This document shows positions 50,654-61,036 of a DNA stretch of 64,000 nt, one piece after another. A program made the translations under genes and the position numbers. The DNA comes from Chytridium lagenaria (taxonomy: Eukaryota; Chytridiomycota; Chytridiomycetes; Chytridiales; Chytridiaceae). The notes beneath the pieces were generated by a model. It worked only from the letters and a program-made list of their open reading frames with translations. It ran no database searches and was not told the DNA's origin. Location of the stretch: NCBI GenBank assembly GCA_025449115.1, contig JAHLKC010000110.1, forward strand, positions 62,001 through 126,000, given 5' to 3'. The first letter of the stretch is position 1; every line of letters begins with the position of its first letter.

Positions 50654-51533
50654 CTAATGAAGATTTAATTGGTTGCAAGGTTGGCCATTACAGGAGGAGT
50701 AGAGACAGGCGCGGAGGTCAGGAGGGGCAATCCTTGCGCCAATGTCCAGGTACAGCACCACAGATATCACAGGGTGTGGTTCTGAAGCAGCGTTTGTAAG
50801 GTGTCCTTTCCGTCCACACGTGTTGCATGTTTTCGTCTTCTTTGAAGCGGGGACATTGGTCGTTGCCAAAGTAGCAGGAACCACGGTAGAAACCGGAAGA
50901 CTGCGCAGGAACGATGGTCTCAGTCAATAAGTTGGAGGGAACTGAGAGGAAGGAAGCACAGATTGCCTTGACGTCGGTATGTTTGCAGTCAGCCATAAAA
51001 TGAACCAAAACGAATGCATTGTAGCTGGGGTGCCTGGGCGTGATGAGGTCCCACCCATAGCGACATGAACTTGAGTCTTAAAGACGAGACCATATAGCAT
51101 AAAAATTCTCAAACTCCTCCAATATTGGGTTATCCCGAGCGGGCGTGAATCGCATCGAGAGGAAACAAAATAGAAGAGGGGTAAAGTCAACCAATAAGGA
51201 GGATGTTGCCGTGAGTCCCAGAGCAGTCCAGATGTCCCGCAAGGTAGGATTGTTCTTGCCAGTACGGGAGTAAATGGTGACTGCAAATTCGTCCTCAATG
51301 TAACCAGTAATGAGGAGGCATGCTTGAGCATCAGCCATGACCTCCTCAGCCCGAGCCACATCCGGGGTAGCCGTCAACCAGCCCTTCAGACCACGGGCCG
51401 TCAGAAGCAGTTTGATCTGACGAGACCAGTGGACCCGGGCAGCCTCAGAGGAATGAGATGTTAAGAGTGGAAGGCGGTACTTCTCCGAAGAGTCCCCGGA
51501 AGACGAGGAAGCAATGGAGGCAGCTGCAGCCAT
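50654..51533 (-). pseudogene. Copia gag remnant with zinc knuckle
   Basis: Gag starts MAAAASIASSSSGDSSEK at 51533. It carries UBN2-type Gag text (WSRQIKLLLTARGLKGWL and a NNPTLRDIWTALG block). Near 50800 it has CNTCGRKGH and near 50750 CDICGAVPGHWRKDC, two CCHC-type knuckles in different frames. At least three frame breaks (about 51190, 51060, 50795) separate the blocks. It could be decay or the general indel problem of this sequence. Confidence 0.75.
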
Positions 51534-51603
51534 CGCGCACCAGCCGGGAGAATCTGGTGAGAAGTGTGAGATGTGAGATGCGAAGGAGTGCTTACAGTAA
51601 CGA

Positions 51604-51626
51604 AGAGCGTCAGACTCTTAATCTGA
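51604..51626 (-). other. primer-binding site matching the tRNA-Lys(CUU) anticodon arm
   Basis: The + strand reads AGAGCGTCAGACTCTTAATC then TGA, which is the D-stem end, anticodon stem and CTT anticodon loop of a eukaryotic tRNA-Lys. It adjoins the inner end of the 5' LTR. An internal match, not the tRNA 3' end, is the arrangement known from Drosophila copia and other elements primed by a cut half-tRNA. Confidence 0.7.
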
Positions 51627-51869
51627 TGAGAGAATATGATGTTTTGATGATTGAGATGCCTGTTGTTTTTACCTGGTTCCCCTGTATATATTGTTTTTAG
51701 TTGTTGAAAGTTGAATAGATTAACATAAACCTCTGTAGTCTTGTTTGAGCCCATTGCACGTTCAGGTCTGCCACTGGTGAGCTGTGTGATCATCCTTCAT
51801 CACTTTTTCACTATAGTGCTCTTTAGTTGTACTTGCGGGCAGCTGTAGATGGGCAAGATAGAGACAACA
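51624..51869 (-). repeat. 5' LTR (246 bp)
   Basis: It begins TGTTGTCTCTATCTTGCCC on the minus strand and ends ACATCATATTCTCTCATCA next to the primer-binding site. An AATATATACAGGGG stretch within may hold the TATA box. Confidence 0.65.
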
Positions 51870-52525
51870 CATGTCAAAACGGCTTACTCTAGGGATTACA
51901 AGGCCTTGTACACTTATAAAAGCGGGATGGACTCCCTCCTTGACGGCACTTTCACTCTGGTGCTTTGCATTTACGCCTGAGTCCCTTTTCCTTCCTTTTT
52001 TCCCATTTATTTTAACAATTGGAACAATGTCATTCGTAATTGCTGATGTGTTGATCATCCTGAAAACAGAACTCTAGATCTGTGGTATTAGCCGAGAGGT
52101 TGTTTTGGCCTTAGTCATGGCCCTGCGGGGTGAACTAATCTTCATATTTGGGCAGAAAAGGCCAAGAAATCAACTTAGGCGTTAACATGGAAACACTGTT
52201 CTGTCATTTGGTCTATAAGACTGACGAGTTATGTTACAAAAACGGTTATTAAGGAACCTTAGTTAACACACGACAAATGCCCCACAGCTATCCTTGATTG
52301 CTACAGGATCAACTGCCATCATTGTTGGTGTTTAGCTTCATCCTGATAATTGAGGTAAAAGAGCATTACCAAATTCAGATGAAAAATCCAACTTTCAGTA
52401 TTTAACAGGTTTTTCTGAATTTTATCTTTGTCAATGTATGAGGCTCCAATGATGTTTTATTCTAAGGGGGCTATCCTGCTGACGTTATTCCAGTCCAACC
52501 TCTTCACGTTGCGGCAAAGATCTCC
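51870..52525. other. no intact gene; probable degraded transposon sequence
   Basis: Short frames only. The stretch just left of 52526 is probably decayed upstream sequence of the helicase relic; stops fall every 10-20 codons in all frames. Confidence 0.4.
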
Positions 52526-52783
52526 ATGCCAGAATGTGACTCATTTAGCATCATAGTTGATCAGTTTTCTGTTATACTATTCTCCTCTTGTACTCCTGAG
52601 AAGCTGCAACGAACAACCTTAGCTCATGATGTTATCATTTTGAACCTACGACGTCGAAATGCTTTTCAATTCCCCGGCACGCTTTATGTTGCCCTGTCGC
52701 GTACAATTCTCTTTGATCGCATTAATACGCGGGCGGATATCAAGTACTTTACACCGACGGAAGCATACCAAAACCAATTTTGA
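52526..52783 (+). pseudogene. PIF1-like (Helitron-type) helicase C-terminal relic
   Basis: The frame ends with FQFPGTLYVALSRTILFDRI, matching the last helicase motif of PIF1-family enzymes (YVALSR followed by a hydrophobic LxxL-like stretch), preceded by LAHDVIILNLRR. Only this 85-residue end is open. No Rep/HUH domain and no Helitron ends were found, so the parent element type is inferred. Confidence 0.6.
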
Positions 52784-52937
52784 GCTAAATACAAAAAGGA
52801 CTTTGAGGTTGAAACATATATAACTCTGACAATTACTAACAGATTTCATATATTTTTGGTAATACAAATCGGAATGCAATTTCTAATCCCAATACACCTC
52901 CCCCGTCATTCTGTCAGAAAGCCTCTATTCCACAACC

Positions 52938-54025
52938 ATGTCGGACAATTCACCTCAACATCCCGCATCCACTGTTCCTATCTCCGTCGTCCCTCATCGC
53001 CAGGTTGAAGATCTTAAGAAGCCCAACGGCCCTTCCGTCACATCTCCCACCCTCTCCTCCACCCTCAGCGCTGCAGCAACCAGCCGTTCCGGTTCACCCG
53101 CCCGATCCGTTGACGACGATGGCCTTGCCTGGCCATCCGTCGGTACCCGCTTCGCCGGTCCGAAACACCTGAAGAGCAGCAAAAACGTTTGGAAAAAATC
53201 GCTAGTGCTGTCAGCACGATTTTAGAATGTGTTGGGGAGGATTCGGATCGGGATGGGTTGTTGAAAACGCCGATGCGGTATGCAAAAGCGTTGATGTTTT
53301 TTTACAAAGGGGTATGAGCAGAATTTGAAGGAGGTTATCAATGATGCGGTCTTTGAAGAGGATCATGATGAGATGGTGATTGTGAAGAATATTGATATAT
53401 TCTCATTGTGCGAGCATCATGGTGCCGTTTGTTGGGAAGGTAATGACTCTCGCTATGAATCTCGTTTGTCTTCTCCTTTTTTTATGGTTCACGTTTTATA
53501 TTATGTTTCTCAGTAATGATAATTGTTTTTTATTTCTTTCTCATTATATATTTTTTGGATGAAAAGGTCTCAATCGGATACATCCCGAATAAGCGTGTCT
53601 TGGGCCTTAGCAAGCTTGCACGCATCGCTGAAATGTTTAGCAGAAGGCTTCAAGTGCAGGAACGCCTCACTAAGCAGATTGCATTTGCTCTTCAAGATGC
53701 GTTGCAACCTCAAGGTGTTGCTGTAACTATGGAGGCATCGTAAGTGTGACTCCCTCCGTGCCCTTTACGAATCCTTTCTTGCACGCCAGATTGCTAATAT
53801 ACTCCTTTGATATTTAGACATATGTGTATGGTTATGAGAGGCGTCGAGAAACCTGGGAGCAGCACTATTACTTCTTGCATGTTGGGGGCGTTTAGGGAGG
53901 ACCCTAAGACACGCGAAGAATTCCTTAGAGTGAGTAAAGTTTTGAGTATTTTTTATCTGAAAGAGACGTTTTATTGATATGTGCACACCTCTTCTTTTCA
54001 CCTTACTCAGCTTATTCGCTCATAA
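52938..54025 (+). CDS. GCH1: GTP cyclohydrolase I
   Basis: It converts GTP to 7,8-dihydroneopterin triphosphate, the first step of folate (and pterin) synthesis in the cytosol. ATG at 52938 starts a Ser/Pro-rich head of about 60 residues. The catalytic domain follows: [39 protein letters not shown], then FSLCEHH with the zinc-binding Cys and His. After introns (53440-53566, 53740-53817, 53930-54010) come [44 protein letters not shown] and the end LIRS. The last exon is only five codons including the stop at 54023-54025. Three frame breaks (near 53162, in a T7 run at 53297-53303, and near 53420 right after CEHH) each fall where the adjacent frame gives the exact family sequence. All catalytic residues I can place are present. 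Confidence 0.9.
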
Positions 54026-54556
54026 TTTCACTCATTGCCCCCCCCTCCCCCACACACACCCTGCGATAATCCTCATCGTGTCCTATTCTCCGACACACGT
54101 TTCCTTGTCGCTCCTAACTTGAGAGCTCACGTAATTCATTATGACACAGTTGATTTTCTTTTTATAGCGTCAAAGGCACGCCACTTTAATTCTTTCCGTT
54201 TCTTTTTGCTCAATTAAACATTTTGGTTTTCTAGAAATAGACGCGATATACCTACAATAGCTTTGCTTGTTTTTTTTTTGTTTTTTTTTTATATTCTGCA
54301 GGCATATGGACCCTTTACAAGGATATGGAAATCGTCGACATTATTTTATTGAATGTGGAGCTTATTTTTGTCAGGCAGGCTTTTCTCTGTGCGAGATGTG
54401 CGTGTTTTATTTTCACCCCTCTCCTCGATTGTCCCGTCTCTTTCTGAGCAATTGTGTTTTGACGTCCAAGGCTCCGTGGTCTTTGAAATTTTCACGAAGC
54501 CAAAATACAAGTAATATCCACTCGCTTGGGTTCTCGTCTAAACCGTAGGTGGGACG
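54026..54556. other. intergenic, no gene seen
   Basis: C-rich CCCCACACACACC patch at 54040-54060, then T-rich sequence with two T runs near 54270-54290. No domain-bearing frame. Confidence 0.45.
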
Positions 54557-57237
54557 ATGCCTACACCACCTGCATCATCCTATCCATCAACACCTTCCAA
54601 CTCTTCAGTACATCCTTCACCATCCCCATTCACACGTCAATGGTCTCCTTCTCAAATCCCGCCGCTTGCACAGCGTTACTCCCCACATCCATCATCTTCG
54701 AATAACGACCCAGTATCGTCGTCAACGTCGTCGCAGTCTCCCTCTCCTGTGCCGTTGGCGACGTTTTCGCCGGCATCGTCTTATGCAGAGAATGGAGGGG
54801 ATACTACACCGCCTGGATCGACTTCTGGAAGAGCATTCGGGAGCGTGGATAGCTCTTCTACGCCGATTGGGGAAGTGGGGATTGCAACGCCACTGAGTGA
54901 GGGGGATCGACGGAAAGAGTCGGCGACGTAAGGCTTCTTCATATGTTTATAATTATTGATATGATTTCGGGAAGGCTTATAAAGGTTGCGGAGAATCAGC
55001 AGCATGTGGGTGTGCAATTGAAAGCGATTCGAGCGTCGGAGGATATATTTAATCATCAGAGTCAGAGGATTAAAGAGGTTTGTGTTTTTTAGGCTGTTGA
55101 CTTTCTTGTTTTATCAAGCGAGGTGTTCATTCGGATATTTGAATAGGATATTGTTCGGATGATCGGGCAGTACCTCGGTGATGAAGGATATCTTGCCTCC
55201 AAAATGACGTTACTTGATGAAGCTGTTTTAAAGACACATGAACGGGATGATCGGCAGTCTGATATTCGGAGGATTAAAAAGGCGATTGTTGGTCGGTATA
55301 GGTCAAACGTTTCTTTTTTAACAGGGATGTATGCTAAATGTCGTTAGAGGGGGATTGGCCGGAAGTCGATAAACTGTGCTCAAAGCCCATAATGAAGAAT
55401 CAAAAGGCTTTTTTGTACGCTATGTATAAACAGCAATTTTTGGAATATGTGGAACATCATGAAGTGCAAAAGGTGGGAGTTGGATTGCAACTGACAAAGT
55501 ATTTTTTACCTCAACGAAACTCACTGTCATATTACTTTAGGCGTTTACACATTTAAACAAGAGAATAAAACCTCTTGAGCATCTGCAAACTACTCCTAAC
55601 GAATTCCGGGACATGTGTTACCTCCTTACAGCTAAATCCATCAACGATGTTGTGTCATTTAGAAATTGGGAGGGAATCGCACCGTCGAGGTGAGATAATT
55701 TGTATTTTAATCCTTAACAAATCTTTGAGAGAGAAACTGGCGGAGCAATTCCAAAACATGATTGATGTTGAAATGACGGAACGGGATGGCACTTACGCGG
55801 TCCCTCCACATCGATTGTTGACGTTGTTAAGACAAGCTGTTGCTTATCAAATTGAATTTTCGAGATATCACCCTAGGATTGCGCCAAGGATTAAAACGTA
55901 AGTACATTTTTCATGACTCTTAGCAATAGTATTTGACTGATATTCTTTTATGTGATTTAGGTTGTTGCAGGATTATACATCGCTTATTATACCCAATGCT
56001 GTGAGACACACCTTCTGGGGACATAAAGGGAATATCAAATGTGTTGAGTTTATTGGACAGGAAGGGAGGTCGATTATATCAGGCTCTAGGTATCATCGTA
56101 GCATTATCTTTATTGTTTCTTATTTTAATTGTTAATATTCCTTATTAATACATTTGGCCTTTTCAGTGATAACACTTGTCGAATATGGGACACCGAGACC
56201 GCCGAGTGTCTTGGTGTTCTTGAAGGTCACACATCACGGATCTGGGACGTTGCATCAAGTCGTTCTGGAAATGTTGCTGCGAGTGCATCTGGGGATGGGA
56301 CAGTGAAGGTGTGGGATCTGCATGCACCCAAGATACCTTGTGCGACGACATTGTCGGGAGGGTCTGGGGATGTGTATTCGGTCATGTTTCATCCAGGGGG
56401 TGTAAGTTATCCAACTTCTTCTGTTATCTTATGATAGGGGTTTTTCTATCCTTTTTGTGAGAAAGTGAATTGACACAATTTTCTGCGAAAAGGATCATCT
56501 TGCGACTGGAGGCTATGATAAGCTTGTGAGGCTTTATGACGTTGAACGTGGCATTGTTATCAAAACATTTTCCGGCCATCAAGGTGCTGTTACGCGCACC
56601 GTGTTCTCTCCTCTTGGCAATCTTATCGTAAGCGGTTCCAAAGACAACACCATAAAGTTTTGGGATATTGTCTCAGGTACGCCCCCTTCCCCCCCCCCTT
56701 TTATCCTCATCTAATGTCTCCAGGTCTTTGCATTAAAACCATATCATCGCATCTTGGGGAGGTTACAAGCGTCGAAATGTCGTCAAATGGTACACAGCTG
56801 CTTTCAAGTTCAAAGGATAACTCGAATCGGCTGTGGGATGTCAGAGGCGCGAGACCGTTGAGACGGTTTAAGGGACATCAGAATACGTCGAGGAATTTTA
56901 TAAGGGCGGGTTTCGCTTCTGATGCGCTTGTGGTCGGAGGATCAGAGGTTGGCCTACTCCTTTCCCTTTTCTTGCTTTGCTTATTGGCGAGAAAGATGTT
57001 TTTTGATTTCTTTCTTCTAACAAACTATTTTCTGCTGTTTAGAATGGTGTTGTCTATGTATGGGACGCAGATCGCGGAACGCTCTTGACGAGATTAAAAG
57101 GACATGGAGGTATTGCTTACGCAACCGGATGGAGTAGCGCACAAAGCTTATTGTGCAGTTGCTCAGATGATAGGACGCTGAAAACTTGGTGGTTTGATGA
57201 TAAGGCGCCCCTGTTTGATGATGTGAATGCCGCGTAG
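54557..57237 (+). CDS. LisH/CTLH-like WD40 repeat protein
   Basis: The head is a Ser/Pro-rich disordered region of about 120 residues (MPTPPASSYPS onward). After introns 54928-54974, 55078-55146 and 55292-55347 comes a helical part. It has DIVRMIGQYLGDEGYLASKM (LisH-like) and EGDWPEVDKLCSK with FLYAMYKQQFLEYV (CTLH-like), then VVSFRNWEGI and PPHRLLTLLRQAVAYQ. Seven WD repeats complete one propeller: RIWDTET, VWDLHA, LYDVERG, FWDIVSG, LWDVRG, VWDADRG and a final diverged WWFDD. Layout resembles Smu1 and TOPLESS-like proteins, but I cannot assign an orthologue. It probably works as a nuclear or cytoskeletal scaffold (inference). Introns between repeats are short. Frames are nearly clean, unlike most neighbours. 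Confidence 0.75.
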
Positions 57238-57867
57238 TAGGGGTCACTTTCTGTGGGGAGGAGAAATATGTGTCAGCGCGGGTAATGCAATATGTTATCC
57301 CTAAGAATGTTTAAAGTATTTTGTTTTATATCTTTATCTTATACTTTCTTGTGTTTTTTCTTCGCGGTTTTTTTCCTACTCTTAAATATCATATGTTGTC
57401 TTTGCGGTATTTTGTCACATTCTTAGATTTCTAAAGTTGCCTTGTATTCTGCGGTTTTCGTTTTGACATTTGTACCATATTTTTTTTTTTAGGGAGCCTG
57501 CTATTTGGGTAAACCATTTTGGTTTTTTTGTTTTGATAGAGTTGCTGATGTGAATACTAAATGTGAGGTTGCGAGTATATTCTGGAGACGCGTTTCGACG
57601 TGTCGCGACGCGTTTAATGAGCAGAGTTGGATGTCGTTCGGCTACTCGCCTTAAAATGATATAAAAATTTCTCTGTCGAGCAAAGCAAGCTTATCTTAAT
57701 AATAAGAGGTGAGGGTGACAACCTTGCAGTAAACATCAGCGATAACATACAGATAACCCATTAGTGTGCTGTTTCTGATGATAAACGCGGAGAGCCTTTC
57801 CAACGGAGTCTGTGGGGTGGCGATCCTTTGAAAGGATGTGGTGGATCATCCGCAGTTGCTTGCAAGC
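57238..57867. other. intergenic, no gene seen
   Basis: T-rich 3' region of the WD40 gene with a T run near 57481-57491, then CGACGCGTTT-type words near 57590-57620. A frame from 57838 has no ATG before 57868. Confidence 0.45.
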
Positions 57868-59154
57868 ATGGGTGCCCGTCTTGCAACGTTACGTGCATCC
57901 AAGATTCAATCATGTGTGCTGGACGAACGTTCTGTAAAGCTAATGAATCCACCAGCCATTCCGCCACCGATGGAATCTGTTGCCGCACTTGATCCAGTAA
58001 CCAACATAATTTCATCCAAAAATCTTCAAGAAGTAACGCCACCGGCATTTAAGAGAGTGAAGCGCTTCGCTGGCTCCACAAAAGTGAAGAAAACTACGGC
58101 TACTCCAACATCAAGTGATTCCCCCCTCAATGTCGTCGTGGCCTTCAAATTTAAGGATTTTCAAGGAAACCGAACAAAGCCAACAGCGAGGGAGACCATT
58201 TCTTTGGAGAGCTTTGAAAGCTTTTACTTGCGCGTCTGGGACCGAGTCAAAGTGCATATAAAAAGACTTGTAAAGATGCCCAAGGAAACAGACGGAGTAA
58301 TGGAGTGGGATGCAAGAACGGAGTATACCGTTGCGGACTTGAGCGAATTCGTTACCTTTAGCGACGACAAGGGGCACCGTAGATTCCCAGAAGGAGTTTT
58401 ACCGCCATATGGGGACCTATTACCTTTTAGAGCCGTCGCAGATGGTCCATTATCGGCCGAGCAAAAAACGTTAACGATACATGCGCATGCGTACGGCAAT
58501 GTGGTGGTTAAAAAATCTCAATACAACGAGCTTGGAAAACGCTGCTAGAGAGAGTCGAGTGGAATGCTCGACTACAAATGCTGAAGGTATCAGGCACATT
58601 GTAAGTTATATGGTAGAAAGTAATGACACATATCTAAAAAGTTACAGCAAGCTCGATTAATGGGAATTGCACAAGGAAAACTATTCTGGAACGGTAATGA
58701 ATTGATAGTGTTTATTATACTGATATTTTCAGACACATGCATGGTTTCAACTTGCCGCCGCAATAGCAAGTAAACCAAAAGATGAGCAAGAGGGCCTTAT
58801 TTTATGCCCTTCGCAATTGGACGATATCAAGAAGTTCCATAGGCCCGCTGACAATTTTGAGGCAGCCCATAAGCATTTTGAAGTAGCAACGAAAATAGCC
58901 TTACAAGAAACTCGTTCTACTTTAAGGCTATTAAATCAGTATCGAAATGAATTTGAGCATTTAAAAGGGACTTTAAAGCGCAAATTACTAGGTATATAAG
59001 TAGCTTTTTATCTATAAATTAATGTTTAAGCTTGATTGATGAGGTTTTTGAACCTCTTTTTCACGAAATCAGTAGAGATATGCATGATATTCAGCAACGT
59101 GATGACGTCCTTCAAGATTTTGACAATGTACCAGTGTATTGTATACGGAAGTAG
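57868..59154 (+). CDS. unrecognised protein with C-terminal coiled coil
   Basis: I do not recognise the family. The first in-frame ATG (57868) starts MGARLATLRASKIQSCVLDE. The central part is a globular-looking stretch with FKFKDFQGNRTKP, FYLRVWDRVKVHIKRL and VTFSDDKGHRRFPEG. A frame break in an A run near 58535 leads to LLERVEWNARLQMLK. Short exons follow (about 58650-58695, QARLMGIAQGKLFWN; then 58740-59000, AWFQLAAAIASKPK, and a coiled-coil stretch RSTLRLLNQYRNEF). A last exon from about 59043 ends FDNVPVYCIRK at 59154. Codon use is AT-richer and lacks the C-to-G exon trend of the genes at 0.6-16 kb. The lone position among transposon relics suggests an accessory or mobile-element-derived gene; this is inference. 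Confidence 0.5.
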
Positions 59155-60236
59155 CGCTGCTATTATGGATGAGGTCGTGGAGCAAGCTGATGTTGATCAT
59201 TAGGCTCGTCATTTTATTTCAGTCTCCTTTTCTATCTTTTACAATTCACTTACGTATCCTTTTGAGGTCCTTGATATTCTAGTAAATTGGATAACATTCT
59301 TTGTTCTTCTTTCTTCATATTTTTCTCTCTTTCAATATTGCCGCATTTTGATCCCCTAGTTTTCTTTAATGTTGAAAGAACAATTTAAATACATCAATAT
59401 CAATAAGATTTTATTATAGCTCATTTATAATCTCCACGTTTTCTGCCTGAGATTCATGAGACTGCAGAATTGTTGGGGTGTCATAGGCAGATATTGTGCG
59501 TAGAATTCGGAAAGTGGCTTCAACGGCTACGGGAGCCGTTTAATAACATTACCCAAAATCTTCAATACCGTCATAAAACTTTATATTCAATCTCGGAGTA
59601 TCCTCAAAGAATCTTGGAAACCCTGCCAATAACTGGTAACCTAACCGTTCTGATCGCTTCCGTGTCCACAAGAAATCCCAGCTCAGCAACCAAATATTTT
59701 TCGCCTATCCCCACCTCCGCGCCGCTTCTATCAACAGCCATCTCCCAAGTTGAAAAAAGATCGGACGAAAGCCGAAGATCGCTAACTCGGATAGCGCGAA
59801 GTTTTGCTGCTCCCAGTAAGATTGGTGAGGGTCGCAAACACAAAAGTTGCTTCAGAAATGGTCAGATTTTGGTGTTGACGGTTTTTACGGCGGCTTCAAT
59901 TTGGAGGAAGAGACTTGTGCCACCACTATGATATGTCCTCCTGCGTCCATGCACGTGTGGTATACATCCGTGAGACGGACCAAGTGAGCTTTGTTATTAT
60001 GGTATATACTATCCACACTCAGCTATGGAATAAGAGCAAGAATGCCAAAGACGTATCTCTGCCCCCGCTAATACAACCTCTATAGTTAAAGAAAGAAACA
60101 ATGCAATCAGTGAAAGGAATTAATCAGATTATATATTCCAATTACTAAAAAACAAGAATTCAGCCAATTCATCACGCGAAAGACGTAGCTGAGCGAGGGT
60201 AACCCCAGACCCTAAGGCCAAACGGAAGCCAACGAA
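59155..60236. other. no supportable gene
   Basis: T-rich to about 59450. A frame at 59470-59931 is open but without domain content on either strand. 60190-60236 is the edge of the possible LINE relic. Confidence 0.4.
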
Positions 60237-61036
60237 CTATAGCGAGCGGCAGTAGACGTGTAACCCAAGCCCCACGTCACATAACAGCCGCCAGATGAAC
60301 GCTTGCACCCGAGGCGGAAATAGCACTAGCAACACGCGTTCCCTGCAAAGTGTCATTGGCAAAGCAATTGCTAGCAACCAACGCCGATTTGAATGCAGCT
60401 TGAAAAAAGCGCGCCAAACAAAGACACGCAGACACGCCGTTGTATCATCAATCAAAAGGAATAAAACGGGCCACGACACCACGGGAAATGTTCAAAAAGA
60501 GAAGCCTCTGAAGTGTACCAAAACACAAGAGCCAGGGATATTCCATGTTAAGAGAAAGGACTAGTTGATCAACTACACCCATAGTAATGGTCTTTCCCGA
60601 GAAGAAGGCAATTTGTACCGAGGAGAACGTGGGGAGCCAATAAAACGCTAGACGATGCAGATGCACCAAATTGCCATCCCGGCGGGTGACCGATGACATC
60701 AAGAGAACAAAAGCAATGTTCGCAAAAATAATCAAACAAGAGAAAGGCGGAAAGACGCCCAAGTGCCAGCCAGAGCTTGGGCCTAACGACGCCAAAAGGA
60801 TAGAGCAACAGCAATCTTATCAAAGAAAACAGGGAAAGCTTGAACCGGCGCGACCAAAGATTCCTTTGCCCTATAATGACAGACAAAAGAGAGATACGAG
60901 AAAACCAAAGGGTTTTTAACAGGGTTACAAGAGGACCACGAGGAAGAAAAGAATAATCCCCAAATGCAGTTTTAAGAAGACTAATCAATGGACCCTGCCG
61001 CAGCGCGAGAGGGACAAACATAAGAGCCTCCGTCAA
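60237..61036 (-). pseudogene. possible non-LTR retrotransposon (LINE) relic
   Basis: Minus-strand frames are broken by stops but consistently hydrophobic and Trp/Leu/Arg-rich. FPPRVQAFIWRLLCDVGLG near 60280 resembles the PPR(V/A)xxFxWRLL block that precedes the reverse-transcriptase zinc-binding region of fungal and plant LINEs. No catalytic FADD box and no poly-A end were found. The call rests on this one motif and could be wrong. Confidence 0.28.

Larger units (their letters stand above)
49935..51869 (-). mobile_element. internally deleted Copia-type LTR retrotransposon
   Basis: Reading on the minus strand the order is 5' LTR (51869-51624), primer-binding site, gag with zinc knuckles, protease start, RNase H end, polypurine tract, 3' LTR (50006-49935). 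Integrase, reverse transcriptase and most of RNase H are missing. The protease frame runs directly into the RNase H tail near 50155, which indicates an internal deletion rather than random decay. Both LTRs start TGTTGT and end CTCATCA on the minus strand. No matching target-site duplication was found (AGGAG on the left, CATGT on the right), so later rearrangement or misplaced ends are possible. It cannot encode its own transposition and would depend on a complete relative. Confidence 0.8.

Noticed and set aside
51606..51630. tRNA-Lys gene
   Set aside because: Only the anticodon arm is present; no acceptor stem or T arm. It is better explained as a retroelement primer site.
59470..59931. 153-codon open frame
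   Set aside because: No domain or splice context on either strand and an implausible amino-acid mix; left unannotated.
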